A stretch of DNA of 64,000 bases from Epithemia pelagica (taxonomy: Eukaryota; Bacillariophyta; Bacillariophyceae; Surirellales; Surirellaceae), in NCBI GenBank assembly GCA_946965045.2, contig OX337230.1:2728001-2792000 (forward strand). The letters run 5' to 3'. This document shows positions 40,781 to 52,141 of this stretch, in pieces. Position numbers and translations under genes: made by a program. Numbering within the stretch: position 1 is the first letter of the stretch; every line of letters begins with the position of its first letter. Below the pieces are notes generated by a model that saw only the letters and a program-made list of their open reading frames with translations, was not told where the DNA came from and ran no database searches.

Positions 40781-40834
40781 GAAACTGTGGTCTAAGGTTA
40801 GTCCCGTCAAAGTTTATCGTTCTGATGAAAATGG

Positions 40835-42157
40835 ATGGCTTGGAAAATGAGTCGCACAAAATGCCTCGATGCCCGAAATGATATCTACGGTATGTGGACT
40901 TCTCCCCCTTTTCAAGATTTTTCATATTTTCGACGTATGGGCATGATGGGATCACATGTCGACGATTCAAGTGCAAGAACCAGCAGTGGACCGGGTGCGT
41001 CTGGCTTCTTGTTAACCTGTGAGCGTGGAAGGGAAGTGAAATGCGAAAGAGAAGGCCTTGAAATACTCAGGCATTACCTCCGACGATCAGGCGCTGTCCC
41101 AGAGACAAACAATGACATCCAAGTCCCAACTGGTGGTGATTCCGAACCAAAAGCGTTGTCTCAAAATGGTGCAGTTGGCTTGGGAAATGGTGGTACTTCC
41201 GAGTCCGGAGGTCTGAGTTCGTCTGGTAAATCGGTTAGTTTGGAGGAAGAATTAACAGCTCTTCGTCGGAAAAACAAGCAATCTCGAATCAAGTCGTCCA
41301 CGCAGTCAATCTCGGATGGAATGAATTTAGTAGTATGTGAAACTGGTTGTAAGGGTCTTGTTATGGTGCTGCACAAGCGCCCAAACACAAATTCCTCTGA
41401 TTACAGCGAAAACGTCAAGGGATGTGACGAGTCGAATGCCACCAAACGAAAAAATGTGCGGAAAAGAAAACATGACAAAGATGTTACTCCCTCACCGACG
41501 ATGTCGAACTCCCAAAATGCAGTCACTACTACGGACAGTAGTGGTGAACCTCACAGTAAGCGCGTGAAGGAATCTCCTTCAGCTGAAGATCTACCTTGTC
41601 CGGAGAAACGAATTTCCAACGTCCCAGACGACGATGAAACTACTTCTTCATTTCTCGAGTCGTTTGATCCTGTGGATATTGTCGAGTCGATCATTCGGGA
41701 AGCCTCCCCTGATTTCTCCAAATCGATGGGCAAACTTGTGTCACTCCCTCCATCTTCTCGATTCGTCACTCGTATCATTCCACTGCAAGCCACATGTGTT
41801 GCGTCGATCGAAGAGATAGAATCGACTACAAGAATATTATTGCGTCGTTTCTTTAGACGAGATACGGCATCGGCGGAAAAGAAAGAGACGAAAACGACAT
41901 TTGGCATTTTTGTCAAACGTCGGAACTGCAGCCACTTGTCCAGCCAGAAAATTATCGAAGCCCTGGCATCCAATGTGATTGCACAACTGGCCCCGTCTTG
42001 GAAAGTGAATCTGAAAGACCCTGAGGTGAAACTATGGATTGAGGTTTGTCGTACTAAAGTGGGAATATCAGTGTTCCGAATATTTTCAACATCATTGTTA
42101 CGCACAACGGGTTCGAATTTCAATCTTGCAGAAGTACGAGCACCTACGAATAATTGA
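40835..42157 (+). CDS. THUMP-domain protein, TAN1/THUMPD1-like
   Basis: 440 residues from the ATG at 40835. Near residue 50 the block SGFLLTCERGREVKCEREGLE matches the TAN1/THUMPD1 start (G-x-L-x-T-C...E-x-K-C...E). A long polar insert (residues 100-300, Ser/Glu/Lys-rich) follows. The THUMP domain is at about 320-435 (ATCVASIEEIESTTRILLRR, KTTFGIFVKRRNCSHLS, WKVNLKDPEVKLWIEVCRTK, VGISVFRIFSTSLLR, FNLAEVR). These proteins bind tRNA and act as the adaptor for N4-acetylcytidine formation by the NAT10/Kre33 acetyltransferase. The start lies only 55 bp past the 3' LTR of element 3, so its native promoter has been displaced by 6.3 kb. Confidence 0.8.
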   Translation: MAWKMSRTKCLDARNDIYGMWTSPPFQDFSYFRRMGMMGSHVDDSSARTSSGPGASGFLLTCERGREVKCEREGLEILRHYLRRSGAVPETNNDIQVPTGGDSEPKALSQNGAVGLGNGGTSESGGLSSSGKSVSLEEELTALRRKNKQSRIKSSTQSISDGMNLVVCETGCKGLVMVLHKRPNTNSSDYSENVKGCDESNATKRKNVRKRKHDKDVTPSPTMSNSQNAVTTTDSSGEPHSKRVKESPSAEDLPCPEKRISNVPDDDETTSSFLESFDPVDIVESIIREASPDFSKSMGKLVSLPPSSRFVTRIIPLQATCVASIEEIESTTRILLRRFFRRDTASAEKKETKTTFGIFVKRRNCSHLSSQKIIEALASNVIAQLAPSWKVNLKDPEVKLWIEVCRTKVGISVFRIFSTSLLRTTGSNFNLAEVRAPTNN

Positions 42158-43081
42158 TGAACCTGGGACACGACTATCAATCAGACCAACGCCGTTTCGA
42201 TTTTGCTGAAACACTTATGCCACCCAGAAGTCATCGAAAAGCGATACACTAGACGATGGATATCCAAGAGGGAAACCTACCGTCGATTTTGGTTTTTCGA
42301 GAGTTCGCACTATCGCACAGCACTTGAAATCATCATATCCTTGCCTCCATCCTGGGTGTATCGCATAATTTGGATCGAATATTCATTGACTCGCCCAGGT
42401 ACACGTCCTTTCTCGCGATCTGAGGCCATTTCTTAACACAGTACGAAACTCTCCATCCGTGAATTGTTATTGTCACGAACGAAGATTGAAAATCCAAAGG
42501 AATGTGGCCAATAGAAAGAGGGATTGCAGTTTTAGCATCTAGCTTGCTTCAGGCACACTGGGAATAGAAGAAGGAAACAAATAGATCCACCCATCTGGTC
42601 GATAATCCCATCAGTGGAACTTGTTGTCCCGAAGCAAGAACCCCAAATCAGTGTCCACTCAGCATGAAAACGCGGCTTATCGATCACTTCTCTCGGGCCC
42701 ACTTCATCATGATTCGCATGATATCCTTTTATGTAGACTTAAAAGCACGGTGGATTTTCATTTTTGCCATTGATTGACTTACAAGCTTGCCTTCATGGAG
42801 GGCGTGACACATTCGAGGACTACCCCATGAACAACCCACCCCATGAACTCTTTCAGACCAAGTCTTTGTAAGGACCATCCTCTAGGTCTACAAGCAAGCA
42901 GCCACCTCCACCACGAAACCACCCCATGAACTCTTTCAGACCAAATCTTTGTAAGAACCATCCTCTAGGTCAAGCAAGCTACCTCCACCACGATACAGGA
43001 TGCTTTACACCCTCACGTCTGGTGTTCGAGAGTTTTTAACGTGTACACTCTCGAAATCGACATGAACCGCTAAAAATTTGG
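42158..43081. other. Intergenic, with an 83-bp tandem duplication
   Basis: No supported gene. A 77-codon ORF at 42203-42436 is not recognised. The 83-bp unit starting ACCCCATGAACTCTTTCAGA occurs at 42838-42920 and again from 42921 to about 42995, with a few substitutions and a small deletion in the second copy. It is too diverged to be a fresh duplication. Confidence 0.7.
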
Positions 43082-45888
43082 ATGATAGCACTTGTCGCCT
43101 CATTAATCACCTTCATGACAAGCTCAACGGCATTAAGGGGCACTCTCCTTTCTTCGAACGATGTCGTTTCCTCTTTAGATACACCGCATTGTGGTCAAGA
43201 AGAGGCGCCATCTCTACCATCACTGCGACAGCACGAAGAATCCTTGCTACAAAACCATGCAAAAGAAGAAGAGGGACGTCAACGATCCGAACAAGAAGAC
43301 GATGGCGGTGGTTCTCGCATGCCCTCGTCAATAAACCGAATTTCGGATGTTGGATCACTTCAACGAATCAACATGATGTTTGTGGATCCTGAGCAACATG
43401 GTTGGAGCGTGATCGGAGACGTCGTGGATGTAACGACCCCGCATGAGGTACGGAGTACGGACCGTTGAATGTCCCAGGACGTAATTCTCTTTGTGCATGG
43501 AATCCGTGTAACTTGAAGCTCAAATTGTTTGCTCGGCCTTCTTTTCTACAGCATGCAAGGAGACCCAGTGCCAAGAAAGCGTTTTTACGAAGTGCTAAGC
43601 GAAAACGCAATTTACTTGAAAAGTCGTCCTTTTTGTCCTCTTTGGCTGAACCCGAAGGGCAAGATGAGCGCCTGAAACAATCAAAACACGGGAGTGCCTC
43701 TAGACCTCCACAAGATTTGTCAAGTCTCCAGCCAAAGACGACCATGCCCTTTGCTGGTACGTGCCATCGAACGAAATATATTGTGAATCCTTCTGCCTAT
43801 TATGATTCCTCCAAATCACGATCCACATATTCACATCCGCCTCGCCGTCATATGCTATCTTCCCCAGAATACCACCCATTCGCACCCTGGAGACGGACGG
43901 ATCTGGCACAGCCCCAACTCGAGAGCACTGAAAGCAATGACCCAGCAGCCGTTGCAAAAGGAAATCATGAGGAGCTCGGTACTGCATCAGTTTCTGCTGA
44001 CAAAGATCAACATTCTAAAGAGACAGGGGCAGCAGCATTGGCCGAACAAGAAAATGAAAAGACACAAGGGCCAAAATCGCAAGCAGAAAATGTACCTGTA
44101 GATCCACTCTCGACTTCTAGGCCTATTGATACGGTGGAAGCTTCCGTGTCCGATGAACACGCAGCTGAGACAATCGCAAAACCCGAGAAGACGAAACCAG
44201 GGAAGAATCGTCATGAAGAAGCGGAGTTTCAACATCATCCTATCGGTCAACCAAGCCTTCAAACCCCTCACAGATTCACCGCCTTGGTGAAGGGACCTGG
44301 AACTGGAACGTCCTGTCCATCCTCAAAGGATGACAATTGCCCGTCATTGGACGTTTATACGTATCACCTCGGACGCGAAGGATCCGAACTGCGAACCAAG
44401 GACACGGGGAAGCTACGTTTTGATTTGCCCGTACCGACCGACACAAATCACAAGAGTAAGGACCGTGACACTGTTGTCCCTGTTGTGATTGAATTTTATG
44501 TCTCTGAAGGAGAAAAATTCATGGAGACAATCAAGTATGACTTGACAGACATACATAATGGGACAACAACGACTCAGTTGGCTTCCGCAATTGCTGAGGA
44601 GTTTATTCTTCCCCTCGAAGTGGAAAATGAGTTACAAGAATCGATCGAGAGGCAGATCAAGGATCATCTTGAGCGTAACCCATACATACCACCCGTATCT
44701 GCCGTGGAGCCCAATTCGGGGGCGATGCGAGGGTCGGAACACGGGCCTATCTCAATCGCGTGGCACGGAGATGCGATCCGACTGACAGAACCGGGATACG
44801 AGGTGCCATGCACTGTCTCGACAGATAACTTAGAACTCAAAGATCGGCGGTCCTCGAGCCAAGCACCGGCGAACCGGACCTTGCTAAGAGCGCAGAAGGA
44901 CGCATCGGTTGAGAAGACGGTGAGCGTCCCTGGCTCAAAGGCAACCTCAGGTTCCGCCCGCCCACAGCAAGTACGACAACGTGCAGTAGGACCGAATTCC
45001 GAGGTAAAAGCAAGCGACTTTGTACCAGAAGTTTCCAAAGCTAGAGTCTTTGTCGAAGGCGGCTCTCGGGAAGAAGTCAAATCTGTTGTGTGTACAAATG
45101 TGACAGAGTCTTTCGTCAAGACATCGTTGGGAACAGCGGTCTCTCCCCCTCGCACGGTCGCTGAAGATGGTAGCACAGATTACTGCATTGTCTGCGAGAA
45201 ACCAGGACGTCTGCAGTGTTGCGATTTCTGCCCGCGAGCGTATCACAGAGAATGCCTTCCGTCTACAGGATCGGCTGACAAGTCTCCATGGATGTGTCCT
45301 GCATGCTGTCAAGAGCAGATTGGGCTCCCTGAAGATATGGTCGATGGAGAATCTGTCATCACGCGCCTTCAAAAAACATATGGACATGTTACCGATGAGA
45401 AGGTTCTCAGACTCATATCAATGGTTTATGAGATGATTGAAAGGCTTATCGCTTACGACTTTGGAAGGGTGTTTGCTAATCCTGTCACCGGAGTCGAAGG
45501 CTATGAGACTATCGTAAGAAAGCCAATGGATCTGGGGTCGGTGTTGAAGAGAGTTTCTGATGGTCGATATAACGGCGACGGTGCTTTATGTAAAGTTGTC
45601 GTCCGAGCATTAAATGATGTCGAATTAGTGTGGCAAAACTGTTTTCTGTTCAACCATGAAGGAAGTGCAGTGTTTCGAATGGCCGAGGTCCAGCAACGAC
45701 GTGCGGATGCGATTCGGATGAAAAGCTTTGACCACTTTCTGAGTGAGGAAATGAAGGAAGAAATCAAGATGTACAGGGCATCATGGGAGAGCAGAAACAA
45801 GGAAGAGAGAATAAGAATGGCGGAATCTTGCCCCCCAGCGTTGCCTTTGACCACAGGTGTCAGAGCATCTAAACTTGAAGAATCTTGA
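43082..45888 (+). CDS. PHD-finger and bromodomain protein
   Basis: Best model is join(43082..43447, 43552..45888), with a 104-bp intron (GTACGG...TTTTCTACAG) joining exons in phase. An ATG at 43744 is the alternative start if the first exon belongs to something else. The main part has a segment resembling one SNF5 repeat (VVIEFYVSEGEKFMETIKYD, then LASAIAEEFILPLEVENEL), a PHD finger (YCIVCEKPGRLQCCDFCPRA, YHRECLP, MCPACC) and a bromodomain-like region (DFGRVFANPVTGVEGYETIV, then KPMDLGSVLKRVSDGRY, then VELVWQNCFLFNHEGS). The role is probably chromatin reading. The first exon begins with a hydrophobic, signal-peptide-like stretch (MIALVASLITFMTSSTALRG), odd for a nuclear protein, so that exon is the least certain part. 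Confidence 0.7.
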
Positions 45889-46626
45889 GCTTTTGTTATT
45901 CACGACGGACTGAGGTCAAGGATCTCTATATGAATACGAGTACGAATAGGAGCGTGTCGAAACAGAAAAACTGCTGTTCGGAATCAACGGCGAAGCCTAA
46001 ATTGCTTCATCGTTTCAAAGGTCATTTCAACCTCAGCTCATGGTTGAATCTCTATTCAGGAAGTTTGCCCAGAATATTTCCCGCACATATCGATAGACGC
46101 ACTGAATCTTCGTTTATTGAGTTGTCGCTCGTAAAATGACATAATCTGTGAAAGTTTTGCCATTCTTCTGAATTATGAGTCATTTTCAGAGAACTACTTG
46201 TGGCGTCGAGGAATTCTGTACACATGTGCCATGTCTTGTCGAAGTGTCAGAGATTCATAATTTCTGGAAGTAGGAGCCATGATCGCCCAAAAGTCAAAAA
46301 CCAACGATGAACAAGAGCACTCAGAAAGACAACAGGACCCAGGAAAGAACAGTAATCGTACCAAAAAGGCTTAGATTCCGCAGAATCTTGGTCATGGGGA
46401 ATTCTATTTCATCGAATGTTCTCAAAATTTTCATCCTAATAGGTGTTGTAGAAGCACATTCACTCTCGTTGAAAATGGAAACGGCGACGTGAGTCCAACA
46501 TGCTGCTACCCAAGTTCTTCATATGTTGGTTCGTTGTTCGGACGTTTTCGCACATGGTTCGAGGTAGATCAAATAAACAAAACGGAAACTAAAAGTGTGT
46601 TCAGAAAGAATGAATATTTGTTTACT
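45889..46626. other. Intergenic, nothing recognised
   Basis: Short ORFs (45885-46139, 46307-46492) show no family resemblance. The stretch holds the 3' ends of the flanking genes, which face each other. Confidence 0.5.
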
Positions 46627-47997
46627 TCAGAGATAAAGACCTTCGGGTACATTTCCTTTCTTTCGATAAAGTGCCTTTTCCTTTGCCTTGACGAAATCTT
46701 CCTGGCGGACTTTCATACGGCGTTCTCTCAGGGCTAACATACCCGCTTCGGTACATACTGCCTTTATGTCAGCACCACTCAATTCGTCTTTTGCCATAAC
46801 AAACTTTTCCAGATCGACGTCGTCCGCAAGAGTCATTTTTGACGTGTGGATGTGGAAAATATGCCGCTTCGTTTTTGTATCGGGCAAGGGAAATTCAATC
46901 TTCCGATCAATACGCCCTGGACGAATCAACGCGGGATCAAGACTTTCAATTCGATTTGTGGCCATGATAACTTTCACATCCCCACGCTCATCAAATCCGT
47001 CGAGCTGGTTCAGTAGTTCAAGCATGGTACGCTGGATTTCTCGAGTTCCACCCGAACTCGAGTCGTATCGCTTTGATCCCACCGCATCAATCTCATCAAT
47101 GAAAACAATGGTTGGAGACAAATCATCGGCAACACGGAAAAGTTCTCTCACCAACTTGGGACCATCTCCCAGGTACTTTTGAATAAGCTCGGACCCCACT
47201 ACTCGCAAAAACGTTGCAGATGTCTGATTGGCGACAGCTTTGGCCAACAACGTTTTCCCAGTACCCGGTTCACCATACAGAATGACCCCTTTTGGTGGTT
47301 TGATTCCTATATCTTCATATAACTCCGGGTGTGCCAGTGGGAGTTCTACGGCTTCTTTAATTTCTTGGATTTGATCTTCCAATCCTCCAATATCCGCATA
47401 AGTTTCAAGAGGCGCCTTCTCTACCTTCATCACAGACACCATAGGGTCAGTGTCATCCGCTAGGATTCCAACAACACTCATGGTTTTATTGTGAAGCAAT
47501 ACCGAGCATCCAGGTTCCAACAAGTCTTGATTAACGCTGGACAAGATATTCACATAGTATTCGGGTCCTACTGAGGACGAGACAATAGCATGGTTGTCAT
47601 CAATCAATTCCTCCAGACTTCCAACACCAAGAGGACTTCCACGAAGTTCTTCTAACTTCTCACGTTCCTCCTTGTCACGCTGTTCGGACGGTTTGAATAC
47701 TTCATGATTACGGATGAACTCTTCCTCCAAAAGGAGAAAATCTTTCACTCGATCTAGTTTCAAAAGACGCAATTTGCATTTCGTTGCTGGTGTCGTTACA
47801 ACAGGGGTCTTGTGGATCCCTCCAGCATTTTTCCGCTGACGACGTCGGCGACCTCGGTTTACGGGACGCGGCTCGAAGCGCTTCTTCTTCTTCTTTTGAT
47901 CGGCATCGTCTTTGCCACCGTTGTTATTGCCGGCTCCGGAAGGGTCTCCAGAACCTCCTGGAGGACCTTCCCCCATTCCTGGAGGTATGTTACCCAT
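46627..47997 (-). CDS. RPT2: 26S proteasome regulatory ATPase subunit 4 (Rpt2)
   Basis: 456 residues, no intron seen. It starts MGN, the N-myristoylation signature of Rpt2, and ends with the hydrophobic-Tyr-x tail LYL that docks into the 20S alpha ring. The lysine-rich N-terminus and [21 protein letters not shown] coiled coil are typical. The AAA module has Walker A GEPGTGKT, Walker [13 protein letters not shown], the pore loop [13 protein letters not shown] and Arg residues in [15 protein letters not shown]. Full family length. It unfolds ubiquitylated substrates and opens the 20S gate. It is divergent from the VTT-domain gene, with 342 bp between start codons. Confidence 0.97.
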   Translation of the reverse strand: MGNIPPGMGEGPPGGSGDPSGAGNNNGGKDDADQKKKKKRFEPRPVNRGRRRRQRKNAGGIHKTPVVTTPATKCKLRLLKLDRVKDFLLLEEEFIRNHEVFKPSEQRDKEEREKLEELRGSPLGVGSLEELIDDNHAIVSSSVGPEYYVNILSSVNQDLLEPGCSVLLHNKTMSVVGILADDTDPMVSVMKVEKAPLETYADIGGLEDQIQEIKEAVELPLAHPELYEDIGIKPPKGVILYGEPGTGKTLLAKAVANQTSATFLRVVGSELIQKYLGDGPKLVRELFRVADDLSPTIVFIDEIDAVGSKRYDSSSGGTREIQRTMLELLNQLDGFDERGDVKVIMATNRIESLDPALIRPGRIDRKIEFPLPDTKTKRHIFHIHTSKMTLADDVDLEKFVMAKDELSGADIKAVCTEAGMLALRERRMKVRQEDFVKAKEKALYRKKGNVPEGLYL

Positions 47998-48339
47998 CGT
48001 TTGTTAAAGTAGAATCCTGCCGTAGAACAAGACAATGCACTTGAGTACACACCGCAAAATACAGTGAAAATGATGGGACAAGGATCTCGTCCGCAAAACC
48101 GATGAGCGAGGAAGCTGGTCGAAAGTCGAAAATCCTCGCACTAACATCTCGCCCCCCATTTCTCCCCACCCCCCCCATTTCCAAACAGACATTTCTGTGC
48201 TCGAGTTGGCAGGCATTGCTCCACCATCACTTCACCGATTTGTTGCGAGAAAGGAAGTCTCTCTAGCGACTTGAGACTGATGGACTAGAAACAACAAGAC
48301 GCAGCTATCTTCACTTCGTTCCCTTGACTCATCAAACAA

Positions 48340-49700
48340 ATGTCTCTTCGAAAGCAAATGCAGTCCTCCCAGGGAGTGGCATCCATAGGAAGTCAACAGC
48401 AGCATATGCCCTCCAAGGATGCCGAACTGGCATCATCATCCGACCACAACCCCCAGCAAGCACCTCCATTCTTAACTCTTGAAGAAACTACCACTGCCGA
48501 CACTACCAATCTCATGCAGCATGCAGATTTGATAGTTCAGGAAGATCGTACAAGAAAGCGATCCTCGCAACAATCTGCGTTGATGGCAAATAATGGCTCA
48601 GAGCATTCTTATGAGGTCGACGATGAAGAGGATAAACACAGAAAAAGCGCGTCAGCAACGACTCTCAAGAAACGAGGTTCATCATCACGGTGCTCGTTAA
48701 AGACGGTTCTTTCATATGCAATGTTCACTGTCATCTTTTTGATCATATGGGACGCCATATTTACGCCTCCAGAAAAACGATGGATTCAACCTTCCCACAC
48801 TGATGGGTTCTTGAAATGGGTGCAACAACATCCTATTCAAGGACTGTTTGCCATCATAGTTGTTATTGCCGGAGCTGTTGTAGTCCTTGTTCCCATTGGG
48901 ACCCCATTAACTTTGGGTTGTGGGTACATATACAAAGGTGCTTATGGGTGGAAGCTTGGTCTTACCTTGGCAACTCTTGTGAGCATGGGAGGATCGGCAT
49001 TGGGTGCGGTCATTTGCTTCTTGTTGGGACGATACTTGTTTCGTGACCAGGTTCGGCAATGGGCAAGAAACAAGTATCCACTTTTTGACGCGATTGACAC
49101 CGGTACGTTTGAACACCACCTTGACTTCGACGAACGCACATTGTTCTCATTGATTCTGATTTCTACACAGCGGCGTCGGAGCACGGATTACGTATCATGG
49201 CCATGCTTTATCTTACGCCTATTTTGCCTTTGGGTCCTGTTTCGTACATGTGTGGCACAACGTCAATGGCTCTCAGCTCATTTGTCATTGCGAAAATTGC
49301 CTCTCTTCCACTCATGTTGCTGTACTGTTTCATTGGAGCGTCAGCTCGAACATTGATATCATCGGGTCCCCAGAAACAAGACGAAAGTTCTTCTGCTGAA
49401 AACTCGAGCGAAATGAAGTCAATCGAGGAAAACGAGCTCCTCATTGCATCTGGAATACTATTGAGTTTCGTGATGATTGCAGGGATAACGACCTATATTC
49501 GAAAAGAGCTGAACAGAATATTGGAACGGCAAGAAAAACACAAACCTGGAGAAAGAGCCAGCTCCTTGAACAACAATTCTCACCCTCATTCGGGAAATCA
49601 ACATAGCCATGGCATGATGAGCACTACGGATGACAACAATGATGATGGCCTTGAAATGGGGCATTCGATACGATCAGCGACTAGACGACGAGCTGCTTAA
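48340..49700 (+). CDS. VTT (SNARE-associated/TVP38/DedA-type) membrane protein
   Basis: Model join(48340..49102, 49171..49700), 430 residues. The 68-bp intron starts GTACGT and ends TTCTACACAG, and splicing reads DAIDTAASEHGLRIMAMLYL. N-terminal 115 residues are polar and cytosolic. The first helix is at about 118-138. The VTT domain follows: LFAIIVVIAGAVVVLVPIG, the GCGYIYKGAYGWKLG motif, GGSALGAVICFLLGRYLF, and PILPLGPVSYMCGTTSM. The last helix is LIASGILLSFVMIAGITTYI, then an Arg- and His-rich tail. Relatives (TMEM41B, VMP1, Tvp38) sit in ER or Golgi membranes and scramble lipids or affect vesicle traffic; the exact role here is unknown. Confidence 0.85.
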
Positions 49701-49838
49701 AGATATCTGATTCTACCTTCTCCTCTGAACAAAGCAAGCGGCATTGTCTCTATAAAGCTGGAAAAGAGTGGATGGCTACTTTTGCATTTGATTCATAATT
49801 TCTCCTCCCAGCGACATGGAATGTAGAAAGTAATGACA

Positions 49839-51311
49839 TTATTCGAACACGCTTGTCTCATTCATACCACATGTAGCCATTTCAAGGACATCGAGAATCG
49901 GATTACTTGATGAGAGAGGGACAAATGCAGGCACAAGATCGCGGTCTTTTTCTTGGTCTTGTGGAGGTGGTTCTTCTTTCAGCGCTTGTTCGAACGAAAG
50001 TCCTCCACTTCCCATTCCTTCCATGAGCTGTTCAAACTGTAAGCGACGAATCCCGACGTGCTCGTCGGGAACTAGCTCCGCTAGCGTTTTCCATTCCAGA
50101 GCAACGCTTTTCCGTTTCTCGAGGATGAGTTCCGCAAGTCTTGTGGGGTCGACCAAGGATCTTGTACCTCCGATACGGCGCAATGTTGGTGGAGATTTCA
50201 AAAGCTCCTTCACAAACAAGTCCGCCACCCCATATTCTTGACAGCCATCAAAATATGAGAGAAGCCTTGCTTCATAAAAGTCATTCAAATACTTATTGGA
50301 GATCGCATCCTTTCCCTTTTGGCGTTTGGGATCGTTCAGGATTCGATGAACTGCTTCTTGGGTTGCGAGAAGCTTGAGCAAGTCAAAGTTGCCCTTACGA
50401 AGGGGTGAAGGAGCGCGATTTGAGTCCACACTCAAATCCAAGAACATGAGGTTACTCGGTTCGATCTTGATTTCCCTTCCGTCCTTTTCATCAGGGTCAC
50501 TATACGAGTCGCTCACATCGTTTTGCCGAAGCTTCTTGAGCGATTGCCAGTAAGAGTGCAAGGTTTCTTCGCCCATTTTCGACAGGACGACAAGGTCGTT
50601 TGCAAACTCTCGGGCTATATGTTCCCGCACTGAAATGAGACGGTTACACAGTCTTGGTGGATTTATCTCCATCTCGTAGTCGGGAACTCGTGGAAGGGTT
50701 GACTCCACTGTATATGTCTCAATAGGATTTTCCATCAGTTTGATGAAATAGGAATCCCAAGAGGGAAACAAGGTCATGTTCATAGCATTCAAACCATGAT
50801 ACCTGAGCAACAGACTGTTTTGGTCCATATCGCCCATGGGGTAAGTAACGTCATTGTCCCAGTCACCTGATGACTCAATGAAGGGATTACTGCAACTATC
50901 ATCAACTGATGGATCTGTAAAGTTTTCTATCCAGAGCAATGTCTGTTCGTCCCGCATTGACTTGAGGAGAAATGCAAATGATTGGACAGAGCATTGGTTG
51001 AGAAATGTATAGAAATCGTTTCGAAGCTTCCAAGACCCATCCTGGTGAAGAGGACGCTTTGAAGAGCTATCTTTCTCTCCGTTACCCCAAGAACCACTGG
51101 GAGATGGCGATGGACTGTCGCTTCGCTTCCGTGCGTTGAGCAAAACCAATGACTCGGTCAATGATAATGGAACTGGGGCTTTCCAATATGGTCGTTTCGG
51201 TCGAAATGAACTTGTGAAGCATTCACCTCCAGGTGCTTTGAGAGATATCAGAGCAAGAAGGGAGCATATCAGTATGCCGTTGGAGCCCGAAACCATTTGT
51301 TGCAGTGTCAT
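49839..51311 (-). CDS. Unrecognised protein with possible plastid-type leader
   Basis: 490 residues from the ATG at 51311; an in-frame ATG at 51374 gives 511. The N-terminus MTLQQMVSGSNGILICSLLALISLKAPGGECF... is a signal peptide followed by Cys-Phe and a Ser/Arg/Lys-rich stretch (FTSSFRPKRP), which resembles a diatom bipartite plastid leader. The body is alpha-helical with no motif I know; better conserved-looking blocks are FLNQCSVQSFAFLLKSMRDE, REHIAREFANDLVVLSKMGE and KYLNDFYEARLLSYFDG. No intron evident. Function unknown. Confidence 0.65.
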   Translation of the reverse strand: MTLQQMVSGSNGILICSLLALISLKAPGGECFTSSFRPKRPYWKAPVPLSLTESLVLLNARKRSDSPSPSPSGSWGNGEKDSSSKRPLHQDGSWKLRNDFYTFLNQCSVQSFAFLLKSMRDEQTLLWIENFTDPSVDDSCSNPFIESSGDWDNDVTYPMGDMDQNSLLLRYHGLNAMNMTLFPSWDSYFIKLMENPIETYTVESTLPRVPDYEMEINPPRLCNRLISVREHIAREFANDLVVLSKMGEETLHSYWQSLKKLRQNDVSDSYSDPDEKDGREIKIEPSNLMFLDLSVDSNRAPSPLRKGNFDLLKLLATQEAVHRILNDPKRQKGKDAISNKYLNDFYEARLLSYFDGCQEYGVADLFVKELLKSPPTLRRIGGTRSLVDPTRLAELILEKRKSVALEWKTLAELVPDEHVGIRRLQFEQLMEGMGSGGLSFEQALKEEPPPQDQEKDRDLVPAFVPLSSSNPILDVLEMATCGMNETSVFE

Positions 51312-51374
51312 TGCGCCACTTGATTGCGTTACTTCTTCTTTCAAAAAGACTATGACAGCACACGAATGGAACAT

Positions 51375-52141
51375 CGGGCCACAGTTGAACGGAAGAATCG
51401 GAATATCGGCATAGGAATATCTTTAGGCGACCATATGGAAGAGAGAATTCGCCTCGGTGGGGGAAGAACTTTGCTTCCGAGTTGGGGCAATACTACCGTA
51501 CAAGTACCTTGACACCTCTTCGCGCCTGTCATACCTCGTGCTGGCCCCTCGGACTCGGGCGAATGACAGGCGGCTCTACACTCTACAAGCTGAGTTCAGG
51601 GAGTATGTTCCTGACGTAGACTCCTGTAGAATTTGTACCAGAGGAGTAATCCTGGAAAGCGTTCTGCGTTATTAGCGTCCGACTAGCGACTTCCTAGTGG
51701 CTGAAATAAATATTTTATTAACTTTAGTGTTATGTGGGATTTCTTCCGAACGCTAGAATTTCATCAAAAATTACGAAAAAACAGTCGACTGTGTTGACCA
51801 TGGTGGAGGGCCACCCCATCCGTTCGAGATGTTGCCGAGCTGCATCCAGGTGCCTTAGGGTGTTATTCGACCATCACCAATGGGGCAACAGCTCAAACGG
51901 TTGGCATCATCCACAACAACATGATCATCGGATGCACCCCACGCACGATAGTCTCGTACAAAACGAAGTTTTTCTGGGGGAACGCGAGATTGTAGAGTTT
52001 CGGAAGCACTTTGCACAACAGAGGCATAATTATAAGGGCTATATTAACAAAGATGGCTGGCGTGTATTACGTAGATTTCCTACTGGAGCGCTACGACAGG
52101 AACATTCTGTCTGAACTCAGCTTGTAGTGCCTTCTCTCCGG
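51375..52141. other. No intact gene; possible coding trace
   Basis: At about 51826-51985 one frame reads ALGCYSTITNGATAQTVGII followed by a segment to KTKFFWGNARL, and another (to 52114) reads a basic C-terminus. The frames do not join, so an old broken ORF is possible. Nothing else recognised. Confidence 0.25.
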
